Part shown: positions 1-8,428 of the stretch, piece after piece
Position numbering within the stretch: position 1 is the stretch's first letter
Layout: each line of letters opens with the position of its first letter
Source: Debaryomyces hansenii CBS767
Lineage: Eukaryota > Ascomycota > Pichiomycetes > Serinales > Debaryomycetaceae
DNA length: 64,000 bases
NCBI RefSeq assembly: GCF_000006445.2
Contig: NC_006044.2
Coordinates: forward strand, 186,001-250,000
Direction: 5' to 3'
Notes under the pieces: model-generated
What the model saw: the letters and a program-made list of their open reading frames with translations, nothing else
Database searches by the model: none
Told to the model about the DNA's origin: nothing
Translations under genes and position numbers: made by a program

Positions 1-1156
1 AATAATATGGGACGCCACGTTTATTGGTGTACGAAAAACATACTGGTGCTTCACCTCTGAGAGACAAACCATACAATGTTCTGCTTGCAACATATAAATC
101 TGAATTGCTTGAAGAAAAGGTAAATAGCAAAATAGATCCATTGACAATATGTGGGAGCACCGGTATGGAAGCATTCTTAATTGCGATTACAAAAGGTGAA
201 GCATTTGCAGTCGTTTTCGAAGTTAAGTTTAGTTGAGGATCATCGTACGCAACACAACAGCCAAGCACAAATACTGATAAAACATAAAACACGACAATAC
301 GGTAAAATGTTAACCTTATTGCCCGAGGAATATTTCTCCTAGGATTTTGAGCCTCGCCAACCATAACTCCAACTAATTCAGTACCTAAGAAGGCAAAGAC
401 CGCGTTTACTAATACTGATAAAAATGCAACAAATTTACCTTTAGAATCGGGAATATCTTTGTAAGTCGCAAAAGCACCAGGATTCTTCCAAAACCGAAAG
501 CCAAGCCTATCATGGTTAGGTCCTCCTCCAAGCATTATAATAATCATGCAAATTATGAGGCCAATAATAACACAAACTTTTAAAGAAGATAACCAAAATT
601 CAACTTCGCCCAAATATCTGACTCCGGCAAAGTTAATACCTACCACAAGGATTAGGTAAACTGCTATCCAAACCCCCGGATTAACTGTTTCTGGTGCTAT
701 CCAATACTGTATCGCCAATGCACCAGAAACGTACTGGTTTGCAGTGGAGATGAAATATTTAAGCAAGTAAGAATATCCCATCGTAAACCCTAATGCTGGA
801 TCAACATATCTTGATCCATAACCTGCAAGTCCATCTGGTAGAGGAATATAAGTAGCCATTTCCCCAAGAGAACACATAACGCAATAAACAACCAAGCCTA
901 TGACAGAAAACGCAATAAGAACTGAAGCTGGACCTGCAGTTGCCAAAGCAGTACCGGTTCCAATAAGTAATCCTGGACCCAAAGCCCCACCAATAGCCAT
1001 CATGGAAATATGCCGTGCCGATAAATCCCTCTTTAAGGTCTTTTTATGTTCAAGTTGGCTTTGTTCATCAAATAAATCAACATCTGAATTTATACTATTA
1101 GTTTCAATTGTAGAGGTCAGTTTCGTAGTCTGGTTTTTATTAATACTAAATTTCAT
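1..1156 (-). CDS. DIP5: Amino-acid permease, DIP5-like (3' part outside window)
   Basis: The frame runs leftwards from an ATG at 1156-1154 and is still open at the window edge, giving about 385 residues. It is a member of the yeast amino-acid permease family (AAT/YAT group of the APC superfamily), a plasma-membrane proton symporter. After a hydrophilic N-terminus of about 45 residues comes the family signature ARHISMMAIGGALGPG, followed by several hydrophobic helices. The stretch IIMLGGGPNHDRLGF and the following FWKNPGAF closely resemble S. cerevisiae Dip5, the dicarboxylic (Glu/Asp) permease, as I recall it. GELVGVMVGEAQNPRR-type residues around the sixth helix and PFVIAIKNASI also fit. The protein should be about 550-600 residues, so roughly a third is missing to the left. 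The substrate is inferred from Dip5 similarity; a paralogue of other specificity is possible because such permeases are often amplified in these yeasts. Three repeated activator-type sites lie 135-246 bp upstream. Confidence 0.85.
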   Translation of the reverse strand, partial: MKFSINKNQTTKLTSTIETNSINSDVDLFDEQSQLEHKKTLKRDLSARHISMMAIGGALGPGLLIGTGTALATAGPASVLIAFSVIGLVVYCVMCSLGEMATYIPLPDGLAGYGSRYVDPALGFTMGYSYLLKYFISTANQYVSGALAIQYWIAPETVNPGVWIAVYLILVVGINFAGVRYLGEVEFWLSSLKVCVIIGLIICMIIIMLGGGPNHDRLGFRFWKNPGAFATYKDIPDSKGKFVAFLSVLVNAVFAFLGTELVGVMVGEAQNPRRNIPRAIRLTFYRIVVFYVLSVFVLGCCVAYDDPQLNLTSKTTANASPFVIAIKNASIPVLPHIVNGSILLFTFSSSNSDLYVASRTLYGLSLRGEAPVCFSYTNKRGVPYY

Positions 1157-1260
1157 AATTATTTGAATTCTAGAGTCTATTAGATCAACATCCTCACAAA
1201 ATTTCAAGGGAACTACTTGTTAATATAGATTAGATCTAATATAGTTCTTTAAGTTCATAT

Positions 1261-1404
1261 TCTCCATAATCAAGCTTATCAATAAGATATCGGTGGCTCG
1301 ATACCGAGCTTTTCATACTCAAACTTATCAATATTTCTCGGTGCAGCGACGCCGAGTTCTCCATACTCCAGATAAATGAACTTTACCGGTGGATCGATAC
1401 CGAA
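1261..1404. repeat. Three 48-bp tandem repeats, each with a CGG-N10-CCG site, upstream of the permease
   Basis: CGG-N10-CCG occurs at 1291-1306, 1339-1354 and 1387-1402, so the starts are exactly 48 bp apart. The spacers are related (TGGCTCGATA, TGCAGCGACG, TGGATCGATA) and the flanks extend the palindrome to TCGG...CCGA in the first two copies. The DNA between sites is also repeated: CTTATC at 1275-1280 and 1324-1329 (GATAAG on the minus strand), GATAAA at 1371-1376, and CATACTC-like stretches. CGG-N10-CCG is the spacing used by the zinc-cluster activator Put3, and GATAAG is the site of nitrogen GATA factors. An upstream activating array for the permease is the natural reading; the actual binding protein is not known from sequence. 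Confidence 0.8.
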
Positions 1405-3744
1405 CCCAGTAACATTATTTTCCGTTATAGTGGAGTCTACCACTAAAAGCTAGTAATACAAAAGGTATAGTAGTATGTGTTAGATATATAGTAAGTCAAG
1501 TTGAAAATTCAGCTGTACCTGGAAGATCTGGTGTTACATGGCCATTTGTCATGCTTTCAGTCTTCGGATATAAGGAATTAATTTACAGGTCTAATAGAGC
1601 AGGGTTTTCCATGAATTACAAGTTTATCTTGAAGCTCGACAAGCGTGCCCGGATGCCTCAAATACACCTTTACTTACAATTTGTTACAGTTGGTAAGGTA
1701 TACAATAGCTTCGTTATTTCTAAAATATATACAGGACAATCATCCATGCCCAGGCAGACGGAACAAACCATGTTTTGCAATATCTATCAGGCATTGTCAC
1801 TCAAATATCTTGGTCCATTAATTTAAGCGACACAATAAAACGATCCAATGCAATTACAGACCAACTTCCGAGGTTCTATTTTCTGAAACGTTAAAAACTA
1901 AGATACGACGAAACCTATATGCAGATACTAACTCTGCAACACTAACGGTCGGCTAGAAACAACCTTCAAATCCTAGACTACGAATCAAACTTACTTCTAA
2001 GAATGGAATTCAAAAGAGCCAGAAGCAACCATAGAAAGCCTAATCAGACCCAAATGGCAGTTAGACCACGAACACCGAATTAAGATCATGTAGACCAAGA
2101 ACGGTGTACCATAATCATCGTCCTCTGGAGCCCCTGATCCATATTCCCGCATGAACGTTGACCACTTCTTAAACGGCTACTATAACCTTCCCATCCGTTT
2201 TGATGGACCATTTATTTATCGACGGACTAGATCCCTTCCTCGTTATCACGTGAACAAAAAATAGGAACTTCCCAACCTTTTGTCCAGCGTTGCGGTGCTT
2301 ACCTTAAACATCTTAGCCTGACATTTATCGTTTTATAGGTCACTAACTAGCCCCCGTAGTAACGAGTGGGATAATAATTTTGAAAAGTTAGATAATTTAT
2401 CTGCGTCTAATCAGGACATCTGGTGATGGCGTACCATTTTATTATTATATACTGATCCGAGCACGCTACCCTATTATACAAGGTAGCAAATGAACCAAGT
2501 GCGTACTAATGACTTAGGTTTCGAATTAAAAATAAATAAATATTAAAATAAAAATGATGAGCCAGTATTTGTTTGGAATAGATAATATTGTTTCATAATA
2601 ATAATATGGACTTATCAATCCCACTAACTATTTTGAGAATATTTAGGTACGATTGAGTATTTTGTAGAATTATCAGTCACTATCCAACCCAATAACCCGC
2701 ATAATACCCCGTACTCCTAACTCCAGAACCCAAAAAATTGCCAGTTATATTGTTTCAAGCCACTAAAATCGGGTGGCTCATACTGTCTCCAAAGTGATAC
2801 TATTCGTTATTAATATACCCACCTAACAACGATATTCCGTAGATCATTTTCCCGTGTAATTGAAACATTATTTGTTTTGTAGTTTCGTAGACAATGGATT
2901 GTTTAATTACGAAGCAATTTTTTGGGCTCGCACCATTATCAGTGATGCAGCCACGAGGATCGGACCTAAATTAGCTTCAAGTTTGGCACCCAAAATTAAC
3001 CGATTCAGCTTAGATAATAATCAGTCAGCCGTGGCATGTATACGGAATTATACTTCTCGTGGGTGTAAACCTTCAACAATATTTATATAGGATGATATTC
3101 TCAAGTTTTTTGTTATCAGTGAGTCAACACATAGTAATATAGATTTGTTTCACAATTAGCGTCTTATTTACACAACAATTGTTGAGATTACTAGGTTCTA
3201 GATATTAGTACATTCGTTTTCCAAAGAGGCAGTACCGATATAAGTTTAGTACATAAGCAAATAATACTATAAAGCTATACTATAGCTACAAGCACATAAA
3301 GCTATAGAGTAATAATTCAAGCAAGTCAATTGATAGGGTGAGAATTGGGTGCCAATTGAGTAGATATAGTATAGGACGAAGGTTATAAATCGAAGAAACA
3401 TGTTTCGCTCACTCAAATACAAGAATATTAAAAGAAGGATGAAGAGAATCGCATTGGGAAATTTTGAGGAATACGAGTACCAGAATAAGATCCACTACCG
3501 CGATTTGGTTTCGTTTGTTTGAAGGGAGGTTTGCCAACAGGTGATCTTGGGAACATTGTTGGTCATGGGTTGTTTGCGGGTTTAGGCTATTTATACACGA
3601 GCATCGTAGCAGCAGCTAATTTTGGTTTAATTATGTATATTATTATGTATGTGCGATAGATATACGTGCTAAAGTTCGAGAGTTGTAGTATTAGTTGTAT
3701 GAGTACATACATGCGATATATAGGAGAGATAAAATACAAAATGC
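1403..3744. other. Gene-poor intergenic stretch, 2.3 kb
   Basis: No long frame with recognisable similarity is present on either strand. Small ATG frames exist (for example 91 codons at 1551-1826, plus strand) but show no known motif. One short minus-strand frame at 3428-3556 encodes 42 residues rich in Pro, Gly, Ser, Lys and Arg and looks less random than the others; it is discussed as a finding. A CACGTG lies near 2248, a TGAGTCA at 3120-3126, and the stretch around 2525-2560 is very AT-rich. I see no tRNA, LTR or clear pseudogene. Confidence 0.5.
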
Positions 3745-5406
3745 TCATAATAAAGGCTGGAAGTTGGGCAATGCTGGAGGTGGTGGAGGGGGGTCATTGA
3801 AATTAGCCTTATCCATACGGGATAGGTTGTTCAATGGGCCTGGTAGTACCGATCTATTTTGGTAGGGTGGAGGAAGAATTATCTTTGTGTCCAGATATTT
3901 ATTGGATCTAATGGTGGATGTTATTTCGTAGATGGGGATTGTCTGTGCTGCCTGAGTAACAAGTTCTAGCTCTACCTTCTCCTGTGTTCTAAATAGGGTT
4001 TCAAGGTCAGAGTCCGAGTTTATCCTGGTTCCATCTTTTATATTGAGGAGGTTGATGGTCGTCTGATTACTGTTAGCAGACAATTTGAACGCACTCTTGG
4101 CGTTTTCTATCAATTCTAATAGCTTTGGTGGCGCTGAATTGGTGGTAGGATATGTGAACTCTAGAACTGATGATAAGAACTTCAACGTAACTGCCTTAGT
4201 TGTGTTATGTATGTCCTGCTTCTTCATTTCAGTCGCTACCGCTGCCAATGAGTTCAATTGGTTTAAAGAATCTGAATACATGGGTATGCATGTTTTGCTT
4301 GATTTGTGCTCTTCACCATTGAATACTGTAGAATGCTGCGATATTAATGGATAGTCTTGTAATATACTATAGTATAGGCACTCACTTAACGGGAGCATGA
4401 TATTATCGAAACCAAAGTCCTTGACACAGGATCCTAATAAGGTGAATAGTGACAACGAAGCAATGTCATCGGAAAGAAGATAATTCGTAGTCGTTGACGT
4501 ATCTAATTCTTTATAAAATTTGGAAAGATATGATTCTTGATTCAATTTCGATCTTAAATACTCAATCAGAGTTTCATTAGAGTTCGTAAATGACTTTTCT
4601 AAGACATAAACCACGCAGCACGATATAATACTCTTGCCCATGATTTCAAGATTTTCATTTCGCTTCGACGTGGACTCCGAACATGTCTTTGACTTCTCAA
4701 TATAATGTAAAAGTATTCTCCTTGCGGACGAATTAAGGGGGCTCTTAATACTCGCCTTGAAGCTCAAGTTAGATATAGGTGGTAGAACAGGAGGACTATT
4801 GTTTATCCTTGGTTGTATCATGGTGTCAATGGCCAAACGAGATTTATCAAAGATCGTAAACTTTTTGCTCCTGGAATAGTTCATGTCATGAACATCTTCT
4901 TGAGAATCAGAGTTAAACCGTGCAATCTCCGATAAAAACTTCTGAGACCCCGTATCTGGTGTAGTCTCCGAATTATCCCGTTGGAAGTACTGTTCACTCG
5001 GCGAATTTTCAGTAGTATGCATATCAGGCGAAATGGACCTGGAGTACGAATGTGGGTATTCTTCATCCAGTCTGCGTCTTTTATCCCCATTGTCCATTTC
5101 ACTTCCTCTTTTAGTTTTGGAAGATCTCTTCCTATTTCTTCTTACACTCTGTACTGCAGCCCTCACCAACTTATCAAAATCTCGGAAATACTCCGGCGAG
5201 TAGTTGAACTCAACCCTCAATGCATCTGCGACATTCTTGATCAGTTCTTCTTGTTCGGATGCTTTTTTGGAACTCAAATCCAAAGTATCTATAAGCTCAA
5301 GTCTTCGAGCTGAAAATCGTTTCCACAATCTTTCATCCAAAAAATTTAGCCTAGCTCTAATAGCATGTGTAACACCTATTCGTTTTGTCTGACTTTCATT
5401 GGACAT
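3745..5406 (-). CDS. VHR1: VHR1/VHR2-family transcription factor
   Basis: Encodes 553 residues from the ATG at 5406-5404; the frame is open six codons further up but only from a TTG. The first ~90 residues (THAIRARLNF, LWKRFSARRLELIDTLDL, KASEQEE, AAVQSVRRNRKRS) match the N-terminal domain of S. cerevisiae Vhr1 and Vhr2, which is nearly the same in wording: L-N-F, W-K-x-F-S-x-R-R-L-E-L-I-D, K-A-S-E-Q and A-A-V-Q-S-V-R-R-N-R-K-R-S. In S. cerevisiae Vhr1 activates the biotin transport genes VHT1 and BIO5 when biotin is scarce. The rest is low-complexity, with a C-terminal proline run (PPPPPPP). Whether this protein does biotin control here or another job is inference. Three Gcn4-type sites lie 250-300 bp upstream, suggesting control by amino-acid starvation. 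Confidence 0.85.
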   Translation of the reverse strand: MSNESQTKRIGVTHAIRARLNFLDERLWKRFSARRLELIDTLDLSSKKASEQEELIKNVADALRVEFNYSPEYFRDFDKLVRAAVQSVRRNRKRSSKTKRGSEMDNGDKRRRLDEEYPHSYSRSISPDMHTTENSPSEQYFQRDNSETTPDTGSQKFLSEIARFNSDSQEDVHDMNYSRSKKFTIFDKSRLAIDTMIQPRINNSPPVLPPISNLSFKASIKSPLNSSARRILLHYIEKSKTCSESTSKRNENLEIMGKSIISCCVVYVLEKSFTNSNETLIEYLRSKLNQESYLSKFYKELDTSTTTNYLLSDDIASLSLFTLLGSCVKDFGFDNIMLPLSECLYYSILQDYPLISQHSTVFNGEEHKSSKTCIPMYSDSLNQLNSLAAVATEMKKQDIHNTTKAVTLKFLSSVLEFTYPTTNSAPPKLLELIENAKSAFKLSANSNQTTINLLNIKDGTRINSDSDLETLFRTQEKVELELVTQAAQTIPIYEITSTIRSNKYLDTKIILPPPYQNRSVLPGPLNNLSRMDKANFNDPPPPPPALPNFQPLL

Positions 5407-5658
5407 ATTGTAGCATATCACCAATATAAGCCTTTATTATTCAAAATGACTATGATGATTCACCTGTTGATGACCGATGATTCAAATATATTTTCTCGAG
5501 ACTAATTGGTTAAGGAGCGCGGTATATAGATCGTTGACGTCGAAGTGCCGTTCAAAATGTTATAAATGTTCACTGTTGATTGTCGATTTGACCTGTAGTT
5601 GTAGATGCCACAGAGTGAATGGAGCTGTATCTTGAGACGTATTTATTAGGTTTTGTAG

Positions 5659-5702
5659 TGACTCAATTAGTATTCAATTGAGTCAATGTTGACTGTGAGT
5701 CA
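5659..5702. promoter_or_regulatory. Three perfect Gcn4-type sites upstream of VHR1
   Basis: TGACTCA at 5659-5665, TGAGTCA at 5679-5685 and TGAGTCA at 5696-5702. The first two sit in an inverted repeat (TGACTCAATT ... AATTGAGTCA). They are 253-296 bp upstream of the VHR1 ATG and more than 1.3 kb from ARG1, so VHR1 is the likely target. Confidence 0.65.
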
Positions 5703-6909
5703 GCTGTATTCGCGTACAATGACTAAGACCAATAGTCATAGTCTTAGAATAGACACTACTTTGAAAGGCCATTAGTAGGCTATGTACATCACTGATTGTA
5801 TATTTGGTCGAATGATAGTCAGTTAAGTGGATTCATATTTGGTCGAAATGAATGTAAGTTTGACTAAAAATGAATCAAACCAGATAGACTGGCCTTTTTC
5901 TAATACTATGAATGACGCCGAAAACTTACAAAACCAAACTTTAGATAAATGTTTATCATAATACACTATAGATAATATAGAGCTGACATTTATCCTATGC
6001 TGTGCTGATGTACATAGGTGTTCAACATCTCAAAGTTCATATTCTTTTTGAGCAGTGAGAAGATGTTCAATCTTGTAGGTAAGCTATACATTCAGAGACT
6101 AAAATCTGAAGATTACAAACTAAAGTTGTAATTATCATAGCTAGCGCATAATTTGTTCAACCTATATAAGGTTTCGTGATGCTGAATGTGTTAGTGATGC
6201 TCGTTTAGTTTCAATTGAAAGACATACATATGTGGTGCATAGTTTAATACATTGTCTGCTGATTACGTGAATGTAGTAACATTGACAATGACTATCTATA
6301 CATTCGGTATATTTTTTCTTTGCAAGACTATGGCACTTGATGTACTCTTCATCTTCCTTGGAATTGTCAGTATTGAGAGAGTATTGGGATAAAGACGGTA
6401 ATCATACACATAAAGGGCCAATGCTAACAAATACTTCCTGTGAACCTGGCTCAGTCCACACTGGGAGCGCAAAGCGAGCTTGTAAGAACAATCCGATCAC
6501 TATTGCCGGTTTCATGTTGAATTGAGTTTATTGTTTTTACTTAGCTTTAGAATCGTTAACCGCTTAGGTGCGACCTAATATTAAAACTCAAGATTTCATA
6601 ATTGTGCATCTTCAGTACATCAAAATCATTTTGACTATTTTCAGTGTAATACCACCATTATTCTCCTATGTCTTTAGTTGATTGCCGACCCATAGCTGAA
6701 CTCTTAGATTGATTTGGAAGTACGTAAAGAATTAATGCGGTGATCATAAGCGTTAAATATTGGCACAATAAATACACCAGCAGAATTGGCACGCGGCTAA
6801 TATCATTCTAATTCTCTTATACCATGCATACCTTCATTCAGATAGAGCATATCAAAAGTATAGTGACTAATAGTTGAGAGCTAAATCATTGGATAAAAAT
6901 CTTCAAATA

Positions 6910-6970
6910 TGACTCATCCCAATTAGGCAATTGAAATGCCCATTAGGCGCGCTTATCGACAAGTATATAA
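6910..6970 (+). promoter_or_regulatory. ARG1 promoter: Gcn4 site and TATA box
   Basis: TGACTCA at 6910-6916 is 159 bp upstream of the ARG1 ATG, and TATATAA at 6964-6970 is 105 bp upstream. ARG1 is a classical Gcn4 target in yeasts, so the site fits the gene. No arginine-repressor element was identified. Confidence 0.65.
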
Positions 6971-7074
6971 GGGCTGGACGTTTTCCTAATAAAATTTTCA
7001 TGTAATACTTTTTCTTTCTAGAATATAGAATTAGTGTTATTTTACGTTAATCAGTTACATATTATTATAAAAGA

Positions 7075-8325
7075 ATGTCTAAAGGTAAGGTTTGTTTGGC
7101 ATACTCAGGTGGTTTAGATACCTCAGTCATTTTGGCTTGGTTATTGGAAGAAGGATATGAAGTTATCGCTTATTTGGCTAACATTGGTCAAGAGGAAGAC
7201 TTCGAAGAAGCCGAAAGAAAGGCTTTAGCAATTGGTGCCACCAAGTTTGTTGTTGTTGATGTCAGAAAGGAATTCGTTGAACAAGTTTGTTTCCCAGCTA
7301 TCCAAACTAACGCTATTTACGAGAATGTCTACTTATTAGGTACTTCGTTAGCTAGACCAGTTATTGCTCAAGCTCACATCAAGGTTGCTGAAGAAAACGG
7401 ATGTTTTGCTGTTTCTCACGGTTGTACTGGTAAGGGTAACGATCAAGTTAGATTTGAATTAGCTTTTTATGCATTGAAACCAGATGTTACTGTTATTGCT
7501 CCATGGAGAGACCCAGACTTTTTCAACAGATTTGCAGGTAGAAAAGATTTATTAGAATATGCTGGTTCTAAGAACATCCCAGTTGCTCAAACCAAGGCTA
7601 AGCCATGGTCAACCGACGAAAACTTGGCCCATATTTCCTTCGAAGCTGGTATTTTAGAAGATCCTGATACCACTCCACCTAAGGATATGTGGAAATTGAC
7701 TGTCGACCCACTCGATGCTCCAGATACCCCAGAAGATTTCTCTGTTTACTTTGAAAAAGGTATACCAAAGAAATTGATCTTAGATGGTGGTAAGAAGGTC
7801 ATTACTGAACCAGTCGAATTGTTTACTGAAGCTAACGCTTTAGCCAGAAGAAATGGTGTCGGTAGAATTGATATTGTTGAGAACAGATTCATTGGTATCA
7901 AATCTAGAGGTTGTTATGAAACTCCTGGTTTGACCATTTTAAGATCTGCACACATTGATTTGGAAGGTTTGACTCTTGATCGTGAAGTCCGTGCCATTAG
8001 AGATCAATTTGTTACCACTACTTACTCCAAATTATTGTACAATGGTATGTACTTTACACCAGAATGTGAGTATGTTAGAACCATGATTGACCCATCCCAA
8101 AAGACCGTAAATGGTGTTGTCAGAGCTAGAGCTTACAAGGGATCCTTGTCTATTTTAGGTAGATCTTCTGATACTGAAAAGTTATATGACGAAACCGAAT
8201 CATCTATGGACGAATTAACTGGCTTTTCCCCAGAAGACACATCCGGATTTATTGCCGTTCAATCCATTAGAATCAAAAAATATGGTGAAGCAGTTAGAGA
8301 AAAGGGTAATACATTATCTTTATAA
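7075..8325 (+). CDS. ARG1: Argininosuccinate synthase
   Basis: Encodes 416 residues, close to the 420 of S. cerevisiae Arg1. It joins citrulline and aspartate with ATP to make argininosuccinate, the penultimate step of arginine synthesis in the cytosol. The ATP P-loop motif AYSGGLDTS is at residues 9-17, and the family blocks SHGCTGKGNDQVRFE and ENRFIGIKSRGCYETPG are intact. Codon use is strongly biased (TTG/TTA for Leu, AGA for Arg, GGT for Gly) and I find no in-frame CTG, as expected for a highly expressed gene in a CTG-clade yeast. The ATG follows an A-rich leader. A Gcn4 site and TATA box lie upstream. It converges with the BRE4-like gene, with about 100 bp between the stop codons. Confidence 0.98.
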   Translation: MSKGKVCLAYSGGLDTSVILAWLLEEGYEVIAYLANIGQEEDFEEAERKALAIGATKFVVVDVRKEFVEQVCFPAIQTNAIYENVYLLGTSLARPVIAQAHIKVAEENGCFAVSHGCTGKGNDQVRFELAFYALKPDVTVIAPWRDPDFFNRFAGRKDLLEYAGSKNIPVAQTKAKPWSTDENLAHISFEAGILEDPDTTPPKDMWKLTVDPLDAPDTPEDFSVYFEKGIPKKLILDGGKKVITEPVELFTEANALARRNGVGRIDIVENRFIGIKSRGCYETPGLTILRSAHIDLEGLTLDREVRAIRDQFVTTTYSKLLYNGMYFTPECEYVRTMIDPSQKTVNGVVRARAYKGSLSILGRSSDTEKLYDETESSMDELTGFSPEDTSGFIAVQSIRIKKYGEAVREKGNTLSL

Positions 8326-8428
8326 TTGTTGCACTCGACTAACTATAAAGATAATTAAATAGGGAATCTAAAATAGGTAAATAATTAATACATTGTAAAA
8401 AGTACTTAAAAATATGCTATTCTTCAAT

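Larger units (their letters stand above)
5407..7074. other. Divergent VHR1-ARG1 intergenic region, 1.67 kb
   Basis: Holds the VHR1 promoter at the left and the ARG1 promoter at the right. Between them I find no supported gene. CATATTTGGTCGAA-like words occur twice (about 5795-5850), and CTAAGAC/GTCTTAG at about 5722-5750 forms an inverted repeat. A 37-codon minus-strand frame (6402-6515) begins with a hydrophobic, signal-peptide-like stretch, and the 62-codon plus-strand frame at the same place is its antisense; neither is convincing as a gene. Confidence 0.55.

Noticed and set aside
1551..1826. 91-codon plus-strand frame in the gene-poor region
   Set aside because: No motif, no similarity I recognise, random-looking composition; likely chance.
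1830..2340. Possible decayed transposon or permease fragment (minus-strand stretch of 51 open codons near 1990-2150)
   Set aside because: I could not match any retrotransposon or transporter motif, and both sides are closed by stops.
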